From Artemisia argyi (taxonomy: Eukaryota; Streptophyta; Magnoliopsida; Asterales; Asteraceae): a stretch of 64,000 nt of DNA. Both the position numbers and the translations under genes were made by a program. The notes beneath the pieces were generated by a model. It did no database searches. It worked only from the letters and a program-made list of their open reading frames with translations, and was not told the origin of the DNA. Of the stretch, positions 37,620 through 46,998 are shown one piece after another; the stretch's first letter is position 1, and the number at the start of each line of letters is the position of its first letter. The DNA lies in contig CM060680.1 in assembly GCA_030686995.1 (NCBI GenBank), positions 79,412,060-79,476,059 on the forward strand, read 5' to 3'.

Positions 37620-38639
37620 TGTAACACCCCCAAAATACCGCAGTGGAAGACTGTGTCATAGGGGTGCTACTTCATAATACAAAGTACAAGTTATAGAAAA
37701 CGAACTCTAAATGAGACGTTTTGAAAAGTTACCATTCGATTAATGAATTCAAAGTTACAAACATGAGATTCCAAAGTATGATACATAAATGTATACAAAG
37801 TTTTGAATGGTAAATGATAAAAAGCATAAGTCTTTAGAATATGCAGCTTAACTCTAAGTTCCACGCACTAGCTATCGCCTTACTAACCTGAGATAAACAT
37901 GCTAAAGTGTCAACACAATGGTTGGTGAGTTCATAGAGTTTGTCTTAAAACAGTTGAAAAGCCTCAAAAGAATGTTCACATAGCAAAGGCATTGTGAATC
38001 CACTCAGTTGCAAGTCCCACCATAAGAGACTTGTAACCTGTGTGTTCACAACCCACTGCTAACATATATAGTATGAATAAGACATGTATAAGTTCATCAA
38101 AACATTTAAGCAATTAGTCGTGAGTCTACACTTCATCTCCGAAGACCTCACGTTTGTTGTATGTCTCAATGGTCATCCAGCAACTTAATCTGGAGCCACT
38201 GGCAGTCTCAATGGTCATCCAGCAACTTAATCTGGAGCCACTGGCAGTCTCAATGGTCATCCAGCAACTTAATCTGGCACCACTGGAAGTCTCACAATCA
38301 AGTATAACGCAGTTAAGTATAACACAATCATGTATGTATGAAATCAAGTATAATGCAATCAAGTATAAGACGATCAAGTATAAAAGCTTTGAATATTTGT
38401 ACAAGTAAGCAAGTAGTTGAGCATGTATCTCCCCCAAAGAGTTAAAACAAGTATGAAAAAGTAGGGGCTATGACTCACCTTAAGTCTATGTAATGAGAAA
38501 TGAAAGTGGTAGTCGAATCGCAAAAGTCTCTAAGAGCAGCCTATAATAGAACGTTGCGACTTAGGTTTGGAGTAACGTCTAAGAATACGAAGAATTTGCC
38601 TATATATGTCTTGCATATAGTTCATGATGTAGTACTTAG

Positions 38640-39764
38640 TGTGGAAAACTAGAAGGGGGGTTGAATAGTTTACCGATTAAAATCTTTTTAACTTGTTAAG
38701 TTAGCTTTGAAACTTTCCGTTTGATCAAAGATATATGCAACAAACACATTATATAACATGCAAGTAAATGAAAGAAACGATCAAACCACAACACGAGTAT
38801 TTATCGTGGTTCGGCTACAAGGACTCTTTTTCCTTGCCCTACGTCCACGCCCCGAGTATCCAACTCGAGAGTTTCTTTCACTAGTCAACAAGCTCCTTTC
38901 ACCGGCGGAGAAAACCTTACACGTCGCTTATACTTTTACCGACACAAAGCTAGATGTCGAGTTCTTTTACAAGGGCACAACCACTCCCGTTTAGTTCTTT
39001 TACTAGGGTACAACAACTCCCAACACTCTTTGTATTTTGAGGACTAAATTACTAACCACTCACTACAGAATATACACAAATAATTGACGTGTAAACAACA
39101 AGAGTTTACACAATACTAAGCTAACAAGTCTTGCAACGTTGTGTTGGAAACTTGTAACTTTTGACGACCTTGTGAGCTTCTTTGCTACAAAACGAAACTT
39201 CACATTTACAATGTTAAGAGGTTAGAAGAAATGATGAGTGTGTGTGTAAAATATGATCTCAAGAAGTTAGCCAAAAATCAAGTTATGGCTTGGTATTTAT
39301 AGCACAACATTCTGCATGCTTGGCGGATCAGGCGGAACCCTCAGATGGGTTCCGCCCGTGTACCCCCAGGGTACCGCCGGGTCTGCAGTAGGTTTATGCA
39401 ATAACTCTTCAAACCAAACAAGGTCTTGTCTCATAAATCCTAGCAACCAAACAATGTCACATCACTTAAAAACAAGTCAAATGCAAAGCTTGCAAGCAAC
39501 AACAAAGTTAGTCAAACACATTACTTTCCATAAATACATAGTGACAAAACTTGCCATAAATGTGATGTGACAATTTCTAATTTAAGAAATAAACTTGTGT
39601 TGTGTTTTATGAAATGTAAAATGTAGCATAAGTCTAGTTTATGCAAGTCTTAAAAAGTAAGATTATGTTTTACTTAGAAACAAAGGTTTACATTTTGTCA
39701 TTAACAAAACTTAGAGAAGATCGTAAAATATAAATAACGTTTTTAGGCGATATTTGTATTAATA
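38640..39764 (-). repeat. SIRE1 left LTR (3' LTR in element sense)
   Basis: 1125 bp. Contains the TATA box (minus TATAAATA, 39294-39301) and a GC-rich inverted-repeat cassette immediately upstream in element sense. The 78-aa ORF inside is repeated in the other LTR and not considered a gene. Confidence 0.94.
39309..39388 (-). repeat. GC-rich inverted-repeat cassette, SIRE1 left LTR
   Basis: Perfect 10-bp stem GGCGGAACCC (39331-39340) and GGGTTCCGCC (39347-39356) with a 6-bp loop, plus outer GGCGG/CCGCC arms. Bounded by ATTCTGC and CTGCAG. In element sense it sits about 20 bp upstream of the TATA box. Confidence 0.88.
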
Positions 39765-40309
39765 ATCTCCCCCTTTTTGTTGATGACAAAACATAAACTT
39801 TGTTTTTAAGTAACATACAAAATCTTGGTTTTCAAGACTTAAAAAAACAATTATATTAACCTTGTTTTACTTAATTTATGAAAATCATATTAAGTATTGA
39901 AAGTTCAATATATTTCTCCCCCTTTTTGTCGAAACAAAAAGTAGAGTAGCGAAGCGGAATAATCGCCATGCTCCCCCTTGGTCGATACTCCCCCTAAATG
40001 GAGTACCAATATGGGAAACATGGATTTTGAGACCTACAAAAAAATGGTTAGTTGGTGATATATATAGTCAAGCTTGTAGTTACCACACACATTGCAACCA
40101 CAATGACAACACAACATTGATCAACCAACAATGCACAAAAGTAAGTAGAAGGAAATTTCATTCCAAGTAAAATTTTGACTTTTTAAAAGTCAAAAGACAA
40201 GAAATGTTAACTATTCTACTACTTAGTAACCAAAAACTAAGAAAATAACCAAGAAAATAAAATAAAATCCTACAATCCTAAATTGTGGCCAACGGCCTCC
40301 AAGGGTTGT
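39765..40309 (-). other. SIRE1 3' untranslated region with four PPT-like motifs
   Basis: On the minus strand, runs of AGGGGGAG type occur at 39767-39779 (the PPT, abutting the LTR), 39916-39928, 39971-39979 and 39988-39995. Sequence from about 40000 to 40309 shows no other feature. Confidence 0.8.
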
Positions 40310-41218
40310 CTAGGATTTGTTGGGGTGGGAAAGTGCATCCAAACGTTCAATGACATGTTGGAATGCAAACCGGGTTTCATTTTGAAATTGGTGAAGCAAG
40401 GTTTTGATGGTTTCACCCATTTGCTCACAATTTGAGCAAGCATGGGGATGAGTGGGTTGAAATGGGTTGGTTTTGGTTTCTTGGTTTGAGGGTTGGTTGG
40501 TTTGTGGTTCTTGGGTGGATGATGGGTTTGGTATTGAGTCAAGCAATGTGGTTTGAAATTCCATTGCTTGATGGAGATGGTTTTCAACCATGTTTTGGAT
40601 ATCCTCATAAGAGGGAAATAAAGACTCAAAGGTTTGAGGTTGAGGGTGTGGTGGATTTGGGTGATCATGGTGTTCAAAGTTTGGTTCTCCATATAGAGGA
40701 CCATGAATGTCATGGTAGATGGGGTGAAACAACAATGGTGTGGGTGGATGGTACACTTGTTGTGATGGTTGGTTAAGGTTAAGATCCTCATCAAGGTCTA
40801 GGATTGACCTTGGTGATTGATTTGCAAAAGGTGGTGGTTGTGTAGGTCTTGGTGGAAGATCATTAAGATCTTGGACAAATGGGTGTGGTGATGTGGGAGG
40901 AGACCCAAAGAGTTCCATTGGCTCAATTTTGGGTAATTGTGATGGTGATGAGGTTTTGGATGGTTGAGTTGGAGCACTTGGTGGAGTTGGGTCAATAGGT
41001 GATTTAGTTGGTGGTGGAGTGAGCTCATTTGGTTGAATGGGTGATGGTGATGGAGATGCAAGGTTCAAAAAGTGTTCATTTTTTATGGGTGATGTAAATT
41101 CATCCGAGGATGAGGAGGTTAGGTTGATGGGTTGATTGGACCATAGAGGTTTAACACTAATCCGGGCGGTTTTCCGGATGGGTCTTGATGGTTGAGAGGT
41201 GTTTGTTGACTTAGTCAT
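40310..41218 (-). CDS. SIRE1 ORF-B, proline/serine-rich accessory protein, 302 aa
   Basis: Unknown function. Mostly low-complexity Pro/Ser/Thr/His sequence (for example SPSPSPIQPNELTPPP). Near the N-terminus, PINLTSSSSDE resembles a SUMO-interacting motif followed by phosphorylatable serines. The C-terminus has CSNC, then a predicted amphipathic helix (KTLLHQFQNETRFAFQHVI). No signal peptide or transmembrane helix is visible, so it does not look like an envelope. SIRE2 has a positional counterpart (57719-58318) with the same design but little alignable sequence. A TATA box (TATAAATT, 41281-41288 minus) lies about 63 bp before the ATG, suggesting its own transcript. It is uninterrupted despite biased composition. 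Confidence 0.65.
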   Translation of the reverse strand: MTKSTNTSQPSRPIRKTARISVKPLWSNQPINLTSSSSDEFTSPIKNEHFLNLASPSPSPIQPNELTPPPTKSPIDPTPPSAPTQPSKTSSPSQLPKIEPMELFGSPPTSPHPFVQDLNDLPPRPTQPPPFANQSPRSILDLDEDLNLNQPSQQVYHPPTPLLFHPIYHDIHGPLYGEPNFEHHDHPNPPHPQPQTFESLFPSYEDIQNMVENHLHQAMEFQTTLLDSIPNPSSTQEPQTNQPSNQETKTNPFQPTHPHACSNCEQMGETIKTLLHQFQNETRFAFQHVIERLDALSHPNKS

Positions 41219-41280
41219 GGTTTATAAGGTTGAGAAGTTGTGTTGAGGAAGGTGTGATTTGATGGTGTTGAGGATGGCTT

Positions 41281-41288
41281 AATTTATA
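41281..41288 (-). promoter_or_regulatory. TATA box upstream of SIRE1 ORF-B
   Basis: Minus strand CTATAAATT. The same nine bases occur upstream of SIRE2 ORF-B (58364-58372). The distance to the ATG, about 63 bp, allows a short 5' UTR. Confidence 0.55.
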
Positions 41289-41703
41289 GTGTTGATGAAT
41301 TATGGAAAGGAGTGTTTGGATTTGATGTTAGTCCATACAAAAATGGAGGTTTCTAATGATTTGGAAAACTAATTGTGGGTTGTCATGTCATGGGAGTCAA
41401 TCCAATGAAAATGGTGAAGTGAGAAGACAAGTTTTGCACTAAATGCTTAGTGGTTTTGGTGGATTTGTGATAGTAAAAATCTGAGGGATTTCAAGGATCC
41501 CTTAAAAGGGTTCCTTCCTTAATGTTTGAGGGGTCCTTGAGGTTGTTATGGTTGAAATTGAATTTTGGCGGGAAATGGTTTTGGTTAAGTTTATGGAAGA
41601 AGGAGTATCCTATTTTGCTAAACACATTGCAAGTAATGGTTTTCTACCTAAAAGGATTGGATTTTGGTGTTTGGATGTTGAAATTGTGAAAATAAAAACT
41701 AAA

Positions 41704-41848
41704 ATTCTGCAGGAGGCTGGCGGCACCCTCAGAATACACAGGCGGAACCCATTTGAGGGTGCCGCCTGGTCCGTTGGGCAAAATCTGGGATTCCCAGAAA
41801 TTGTACTGGCGGAACCCAAATTTGGGATCCGCCGGATCCGCCAGGGCT
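41704..41848 (-). repeat. GC-rich inverted-repeat cassette upstream of SIRE1 ORF-B
   Basis: GGCGGCACCCTC (41719-41730) pairs perfectly with GAGGGTGCCGCC (41755-41766). GGCGGAACCCAAA (41808-41820) is followed directly by its near-perfect complement (41821-41833). It starts with ATTCTGCAG, as at 43804. It lies about 490 bp before ORF-B. Nothing else is evident in 41289-42207. Confidence 0.85.
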
Positions 41849-42207
41849 GAAAAACTTCACAGTCCGCGTTTTTGACCCGCGAGACGATTTTCAAAATTTT
41901 CGAAAAGTCCAAAAACCAAAAATATAATACATACCTGGTTAGGAAATGCAAAAATTAGACATGTAAACACGCATATCATAAGACTTTGACCGGGGGGTAA
42001 CGACATTCACTATACTTAGTGAAAATTAGATAAGCCTGAAAATTTAACAACTTTCCAAAAGTTGTCTTCCTGCATCATTGTTAGTTAAAACAAGTTCCAA
42101 AGTGTATCAAACATTGTAGTAACACACAAATACATCACAAATATTGTTTAAGACTACCAAATTGTTCCAATAGCACCTTGTGCCAAACACTCCTAACACA
42201 CCCGCAC

Positions 42208-43101
42208 TCATTGACGGTCCATCTTCTTCTTCATCTTTCCAAGGAATCTCCCAATGTTTTTGAACATCCCCTTTGTTTGCTTGAACTCCTCCGACTCATT
42301 TGGAATATCCGGAAGTTGGGAAAGGTATTCTAGAGGTGGGAGCCTAGAGTTTGGCAAATTGTCATCTTCACTCATTGAGGAAGAGGAAGATGAGGTAGGA
42401 GGATGTGGGCGTTTTCCTTGGGCTTTGTACATTCTCTTATCACTAAGTGGAACAAAGGTGTGTGGAATGAGAGTGTAGTCAAGACGAAGACCATTGGAAG
42501 TTGGTGGAATGGGTGAGATGAACCTAAAGAGACGAGTCAAGAGCATTCCATATGGGTCCTTATCGACCTCATTCCCTGAACGGGTTCTCCTAGTGGTGGT
42601 GGTCCTAACAAAGAGGTGGTCACGGAGAACGTCTTTTGAGACAAGAGGTGTGTCATAAGGGTGGATACGGTCTTGAAGGTTGTCAAGAGTTGAGAGGGAG
42701 TGTAAGTCGGAATAGAGGCAAGTACCATGGTTTGGAACACCTAAGATTTGAGCAAACTCCTCAAGAGTGAAGGAGTATTGGTGGCCGCTAACCCTAAAGT
42801 TGATAGACATATGACCATAATCATCCGTTGAGGGAACGCATGATGCATAGAACTCTAGAATGAACCTAGGACAAATAGGCTCGTCGATATTCAAAAGACA
42901 CTCAAAGTTGATTGTGGCAAAATCGGCGTAAAGGTTTGTGCCTTCTAGGAAAGATGGGTCTATGGTTCTACCCTCATGGACATAGTGTTTTTCTAGGGCT
43001 TTGAAAACGTTTACTTGATTTGCCGTAAGGCCTTTGGTTTTGTGGTGTTTTGGTAGGTACTTAATGGTTTCCTTGTGGTCGTAGTGGGTTAGAGGAGGCA
43101 T
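42208..43101 (-). CDS. SIRE1 ORF-A, accessory protein with plant retroelement domain, 297 aa
   Basis: Conserved-looking globular region at about residues 40-150: HEGRTIDPSF, ECLLNIDEPICPRFILEFY, INFRVSGHQYSFTLEEFAQI. It resembles the Athila ORF1-type/putative plant transposon protein domain (from memory). SIRE2 ORF-A (59026-60237) has the same blocks (HEGRIVDPSF, ECLFQINEPIIPRFILDFY, LAQFGQIL) and a longer centre. SIRE1 lacks about 90-100 central residues before the shared PYGMLLTRLFRF. The C-terminus is a basic amphipathic tail (FKNIGRFLGKMKKKM). No signal peptide or transmembrane helix is seen, so an envelope role is unlikely. The start is fixed by an ATG eight bases after a strong 3' splice site. 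Confidence 0.72.
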   Translation of the reverse strand: MPPLTHYDHKETIKYLPKHHKTKGLTANQVNVFKALEKHYVHEGRTIDPSFLEGTNLYADFATINFECLLNIDEPICPRFILEFYASCVPSTDDYGHMSINFRVSGHQYSFTLEEFAQILGVPNHGTCLYSDLHSLSTLDNLQDRIHPYDTPLVSKDVLRDHLFVRTTTTRRTRSGNEVDKDPYGMLLTRLFRFISPIPPTSNGLRLDYTLIPHTFVPLSDKRMYKAQGKRPHPPTSSSSSSMSEDDNLPNSRLPPLEYLSQLPDIPNESEEFKQTKGMFKNIGRFLGKMKKKMDRQ

Positions 43102-43109
43102 GATGATTC

Positions 43110-43663
43110 CTAGAACAACAAAATTTCACATTTTAGTTTACGTAAACCACTATTATAATGTGGAAGTTCTAGTGTGTGCCTATATGAAAACAATGTGGAG
43201 GTGCGGTTATCTTGACTCATTTTGATGCTTCAAAATCATTTTATGCAAGTTTTGTTATAAAACAAAAGATAACCCAAACGCTCCTAGTTCAATGTAGCTT
43301 CGTTTGAATGTACCCGAAAATACATATTGGTTATGTATTCCCTTTAGCATTCAAGAGATATTATGCAAATGATGTTTTAAACATAACGTTTTGATTTTGT
43401 ATTCTCAATGTGAGACGAAAAAAAATATTTGTCCTACTTGTGAGAAATTTTTGGAAGGATTTGACATGGGGTGTTTTAGCAAACATGTTTATACTAATTA
43501 AAGATGCAATTCCTAACTATGGGAAACATGATTAGTTTTATTAATTACCTAATCTCATGCATGAATTTCTTAAGTTAATGCATAACCCCAAGTTTTTGTT
43601 TTTGTGCAAGAAATAGAATTCCTAGACTCTGATCAGGATTGTAATCAAGTTAAGAATACTTAC
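43110..43663 (-). promoter_or_regulatory. Probable 5' UTR intron of SIRE1 ORF-A, 554 bp
   Basis: Minus strand donor GTAAGT (43663-43658) after CATCATCATT, and acceptor TTTTGTTGTTCTAG ending at 43110, then GAATCATC and the ATG. Canonical GT-AG ends, a T-rich acceptor and the position in front of the ORF all fit. SIRE2 has the same arrangement. Confidence 0.6.
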
Positions 43664-43791
43664 AATGATGATGGATTAGTAATGTGATTGAATGGAAGGC
43701 CAAAATTTTGTGGGTATGGATGAGAGGAATGGTGAATAGTAATAGTTTTGGAAGTGGTGGTATGAGATAATGGGTGTTTGGTTTAATATAA

Positions 43792-43802
43792 ACAAATGTT
43801 TT
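43792..43802 (-). promoter_or_regulatory. TATA-like box upstream of SIRE1 ORF-A first exon
   Basis: Minus strand TTTATATTAAA lies just downstream (element sense) of the GC-rich cassette, mirroring the cassette-TATA order of the LTR. The first exon would end at the donor at 43664. Confidence 0.45.
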
Positions 43803-43803
43803 G

Positions 43804-43884
43804 ATTCTGCAGGTCGACGGATACGGCGGAACCCTGAGTTGGGTTCCGTCCGTTATGGCTGAGGGTTCCGCCGACCCTGCTGAG
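43804..43884 (-). repeat. GC-rich inverted-repeat cassette between pol and ORF-A of SIRE1
   Basis: GGCGGAACCCT (43825-43835) pairs perfectly with AGGGTTCCGCC (43862-43872). An extra GGGTTCCG arm is at 43841. ATTCTGCAG is at the ORF-A-proximal edge. Confidence 0.87.
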
Positions 43885-43938
43885 AAAAATGGTTTTTGAT
43901 TTGTTTTGATTTTTGTGATTTTTGTCTAATGTCCAGAA

Positions 43939-46900
43939 CTACAATGTGGGTTCCATGAGTCCTAAGCCTAGCCTAAGAAGATTAAAAGGTTCACGTTTAA
44001 GAGGTTTTGTGAGAATGTCGGCTATGTTGTCTTCGGAAGAAACTTTCTCAATTGAGATATTTCCTTTTTGAACGTTGTCACGAAGGAAATGACGACGAAT
44101 TTCAATATGTTTGGTACGAGCATGTTGAACCGGGTTTTTGCTAAGATCAATGGCACCTTTGTTGTCACAAAGAATTGTGATGTCGTTGAGTTGAATTCCG
44201 TAGTCGACAAGAGCTTGCTTCATCCAAAGAGCTTGTTGACATGCCTTTCCGGCCGAAACGTACTCGGCTTCCGTTGTTGAGATAGCAAGAGCCGTTTGCT
44301 TCTTAGAGAACCATGAGGTGAGACAATATCCAACAAAAGTACAAATACCACTTGTGCTTTTTCTATCGACATAGTCACCGGCATGATCCGAGTCGGCATA
44401 CACTATGGTGTCTATTCCCGTTCCTTTGGGATACCATAAACCTAAATGTGTAGTGCCCTTAATATACCTAAAAATCCTTTTAACGGCTTCGAGATGGGTA
44501 GTTTTAGGATCTTCTTGAAAACGAGCACATAGACAAACACTAAACATAATGTCGGGTCTACTAGCCGTTAGGTAAAGTAGACTACCAATCATACCTCTAT
44601 ATTTAGTGCTATCTACAGATTCACTTTCCTCATCCTTGGTGAGTTTAGTTTCCGTGGACATGGGAGTTTTGATAGGTTTCGAATCTTCTAGTCCAAATTT
44701 CTTAAGCATGTCCTTAATATATTTAGATTGGTTAAAGAAGATACCATCTTCAAGTTGTTTGATTTGGAGTCCTAAGAAAAAGTTGAGTTCTCCCATCATA
44801 CTCATTTCAAACTCGTCATGCATGATTTTTGAGAAATCCACACATAATTCTTGACAAGTTGATCCGAATATAATGTCATCAACATAGATTTGGACTATGA
44901 TAATATGTGAATCTTTCTTCTTAGTGAAGAGAGTATTATCAACTAAGCCCATGGTATACTTATGGTCAACTAGGAATGTTTTAAGTCGATCATACCATGC
45001 TTTTGGAGCTTGCTTAAGTCCGTAAAGAGCCTTTTTAAGTTTGTAAACATAATTAGGTTTTTCAAAATCGATGAAGCCCGGTGGTTGAGCCACATATACT
45101 TCTTCATTAATGACTCCGTTTAGAAATGAACTTTTGACGTCCATTTGAAAGAGTTTAAAATTATATGCACACGCATAAGCAAGTAATATTCTAATTGACT
45201 CGAGCCTAGCTACCGGAGCAAAATTTTCATCGTAATCAATGCCTTCTTGTTGATTATATCCTTGTGCTACTAGCCTAGCTTTGTTTCTAGACACAATTCC
45301 ATTTTCATCCATTTTATTACGAAAGACCCATTTTGTTCCAATTATTGTTTGACTCTTTGGTTGAGGAACTAATGTCCATACATCATTCCTAACAAATTGG
45401 TTTAATTCTTCTTGCATTGCAATTACCCAAGATTCATCTTTAATGGCTTCATTAATGTTTTTCGGTTCAATGGTTGACACGAAACAAAAGTGGTTGCTTT
45501 CATTTTGAACTTTTGATCTAAGTGTTCTTTCGTTAATGTTTCCTATGACACCGTCTAATGGATGACTTTTAGATTCTTTGACATTGACAAGTTCTTTGTT
45601 TAATAGTTCATCTTCCTTGTCATTACCTAAGATTTCTTGACATTCAATTGCTTGGCTTTCAACTAAGTCATCATCTACCAAAGGTGATGTCTTAGAGGGA
45701 GGTGGACTTTCGTCAAATGTTACGTTTAACGATTCCTCGACTCTTAAGGTTTCTTTGTTCAAAACAGTGTAAGCTTTACTATTTTGTGAATATCCAAGAA
45801 ATACACCTTCATAAGACTTTGGGTCAAATTTGGTGAGATAATCCTTGGTGTTAAGAATGAAGCATTTACTCCCAAACACTCTAAAGTATCCTAATGTAGG
45901 CTTTTTACCTCTATAAAGTTCATAAGGAGTTTTATTCAAAAATCGTCTAATTAGGACTCGATTAAGAATGTACGTTGATGTGTCAACGGCATTACACCAA
46001 AACTTTTGTGGAATAGTTTGTTCATTAAGCATTGTTCTACTCATCTCTTGTAATGTCCGGTTTTTACGTTCTACTACACCATTAGATTGAGGAGTACGTG
46101 GAGCCGAAAAGTTATGAGTAATTCCATTTTTATCACAAAAGTTTCCAAATTGAAATTCATTATCAAATTCACGACCGTGATCCGTTCTAATAGACACTAT
46201 ATTAGACCCTACTTGATTTTGAATTTTCTTACTTAGAATCTCAAATTTATCAAAAGCTTCATTTTTACTTTTCAAAAACTTTGTCCAAGTATAACGTGAG
46301 TAATCATCTACTATGACCAAAGTATAGAAGTTACCTCCATAACTTTGTATAGCGGATGGACCAAACAAATCCATATGCAAAAGTTCTAGACACCTAGATG
46401 TAGACACCATGTTTTTAGCCTTATGGCTACTATGGACTTGTTTACCGACTTTGCAAGCATCACAAAAGTAATGGTCATATTTCAACTTGGGTAGGTTTCG
46501 AACTAAGTCTTTGGAGGAGAGGTTTTGGATTAATCTCATGTTAGCATGTCCTAAACGTCTATGCCATAAAGTTGAATATTCATCTAATGAGGTAAGACAA
46601 AGTTTTTCTCTAGATGTTGAATCCAACTTCATGACGTATACGTTGTTCTTAAGGACACCTTTTGCTACGGTTATACCATCTTTAAGGATTTTACTACCGT
46701 TTTCACTAAAAAGGACATTATACTTATTACGACAAAGTTGACTAATACTAAGAAGATTAAATCCTAAGTTATCAACATGAGCAACATCATCTATAGAAAG
46801 GGAGTCATGAGAGATTGTACCTTTTCCGATGATTTTGCTCTTAGCATTACTACCAAACGTAACATTACCTCCATCACATTTGTGATATGTTGAGAAGAGG

Positions 46901-46980
46901 CTTTTATTACCCGTCATGTGCCTTGAACAACCGCTATCTTTAATCCATTCATCCGGTTCCAAACAAACTTTGAGGAACAC
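43939..46980 (-). CDS. pol: SIRE1 pol: protease, integrase, RT, RNase H
   Basis: Uninterrupted 1013-residue frame. Protease DSG at 15-17. GAG-pre-integrase zinc ligands H140, H145, C173, C176. Integrase triad D204 (LHMDLFGP), D267 (RTDHGREF), E304 (NGVVERKNR). RT at about 530-770 with YVDD at 699-702. RNase H at about 830-970 ([34 protein letters not shown]), ending near ADILTKPL. All catalytic residues I can check are present. The frame opens after a TAG at 46983-46981 with no ATG at its start. It is in the same frame as gag, separated by TGA, five codons and TAG. Expression therefore needs read-through of both stops, another route, or is lost. Confidence 0.95.
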   Translation of the reverse strand: MFLKVCLEPDEWIKDSGCSRHMTGNKSLFSTYHKCDGGNVTFGSNAKSKIIGKGTISHDSLSIDDVAHVDNLGFNLLSISQLCRNKYNVLFSENGSKILKDGITVAKGVLKNNVYVMKLDSTSREKLCLTSLDEYSTLWHRRLGHANMRLIQNLSSKDLVRNLPKLKYDHYFCDACKVGKQVHSSHKAKNMVSTSRCLELLHMDLFGPSAIQSYGGNFYTLVIVDDYSRYTWTKFLKSKNEAFDKFEILSKKIQNQVGSNIVSIRTDHGREFDNEFQFGNFCDKNGITHNFSAPRTPQSNGVVERKNRTLQEMSRTMLNEQTIPQKFWCNAVDTSTYILNRVLIRRFLNKTPYELYRGKKPTLGYFRVFGSKCFILNTKDYLTKFDPKSYEGVFLGYSQNSKAYTVLNKETLRVEESLNVTFDESPPPSKTSPLVDDDLVESQAIECQEILGNDKEDELLNKELVNVKESKSHPLDGVIGNINERTLRSKVQNESNHFCFVSTIEPKNINEAIKDESWVIAMQEELNQFVRNDVWTLVPQPKSQTIIGTKWVFRNKMDENGIVSRNKARLVAQGYNQQEGIDYDENFAPVARLESIRILLAYACAYNFKLFQMDVKSSFLNGVINEEVYVAQPPGFIDFEKPNYVYKLKKALYGLKQAPKAWYDRLKTFLVDHKYTMGLVDNTLFTKKKDSHIIIVQIYVDDIIFGSTCQELCVDFSKIMHDEFEMSMMGELNFFLGLQIKQLEDGIFFNQSKYIKDMLKKFGLEDSKPIKTPMSTETKLTKDEESESVDSTKYRGMIGSLLYLTASRPDIMFSVCLCARFQEDPKTTHLEAVKRIFRYIKGTTHLGLWYPKGTGIDTIVYADSDHAGDYVDRKSTSGICTFVGYCLTSWFSKKQTALAISTTEAEYVSAGKACQQALWMKQALVDYGIQLNDITILCDNKGAIDLSKNPVQHARTKHIEIRRHFLRDNVQKGNISIEKVSSEDNIADILTKPLKREPFNLLRLGLGLMEPTL

Positions 46981-46998
46981 CTATTTTATGAAAAACAC

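Noticed and set aside
34100..38288. CRISPR-like short repeats
   Set aside because: Direct 42-bp repeats without spacers in a plant LTR; no cas genes and not a prokaryotic context.
38758..38994. 78-residue ORF in SIRE1 LTR, repeated at 49059-49295
   Set aside because: Lies in the LTR; the copies differ by a substitution and the ORF has no recognisable domain. The corresponding SIRE2 LTR does not keep it open.
40432..40776. Plus-strand ORFs opposite ORF-B and ORF-A (for example also 42254-42478)
   Set aside because: Mirror images of Pro/His-rich minus-strand coding sequence; no own promoter or start context.
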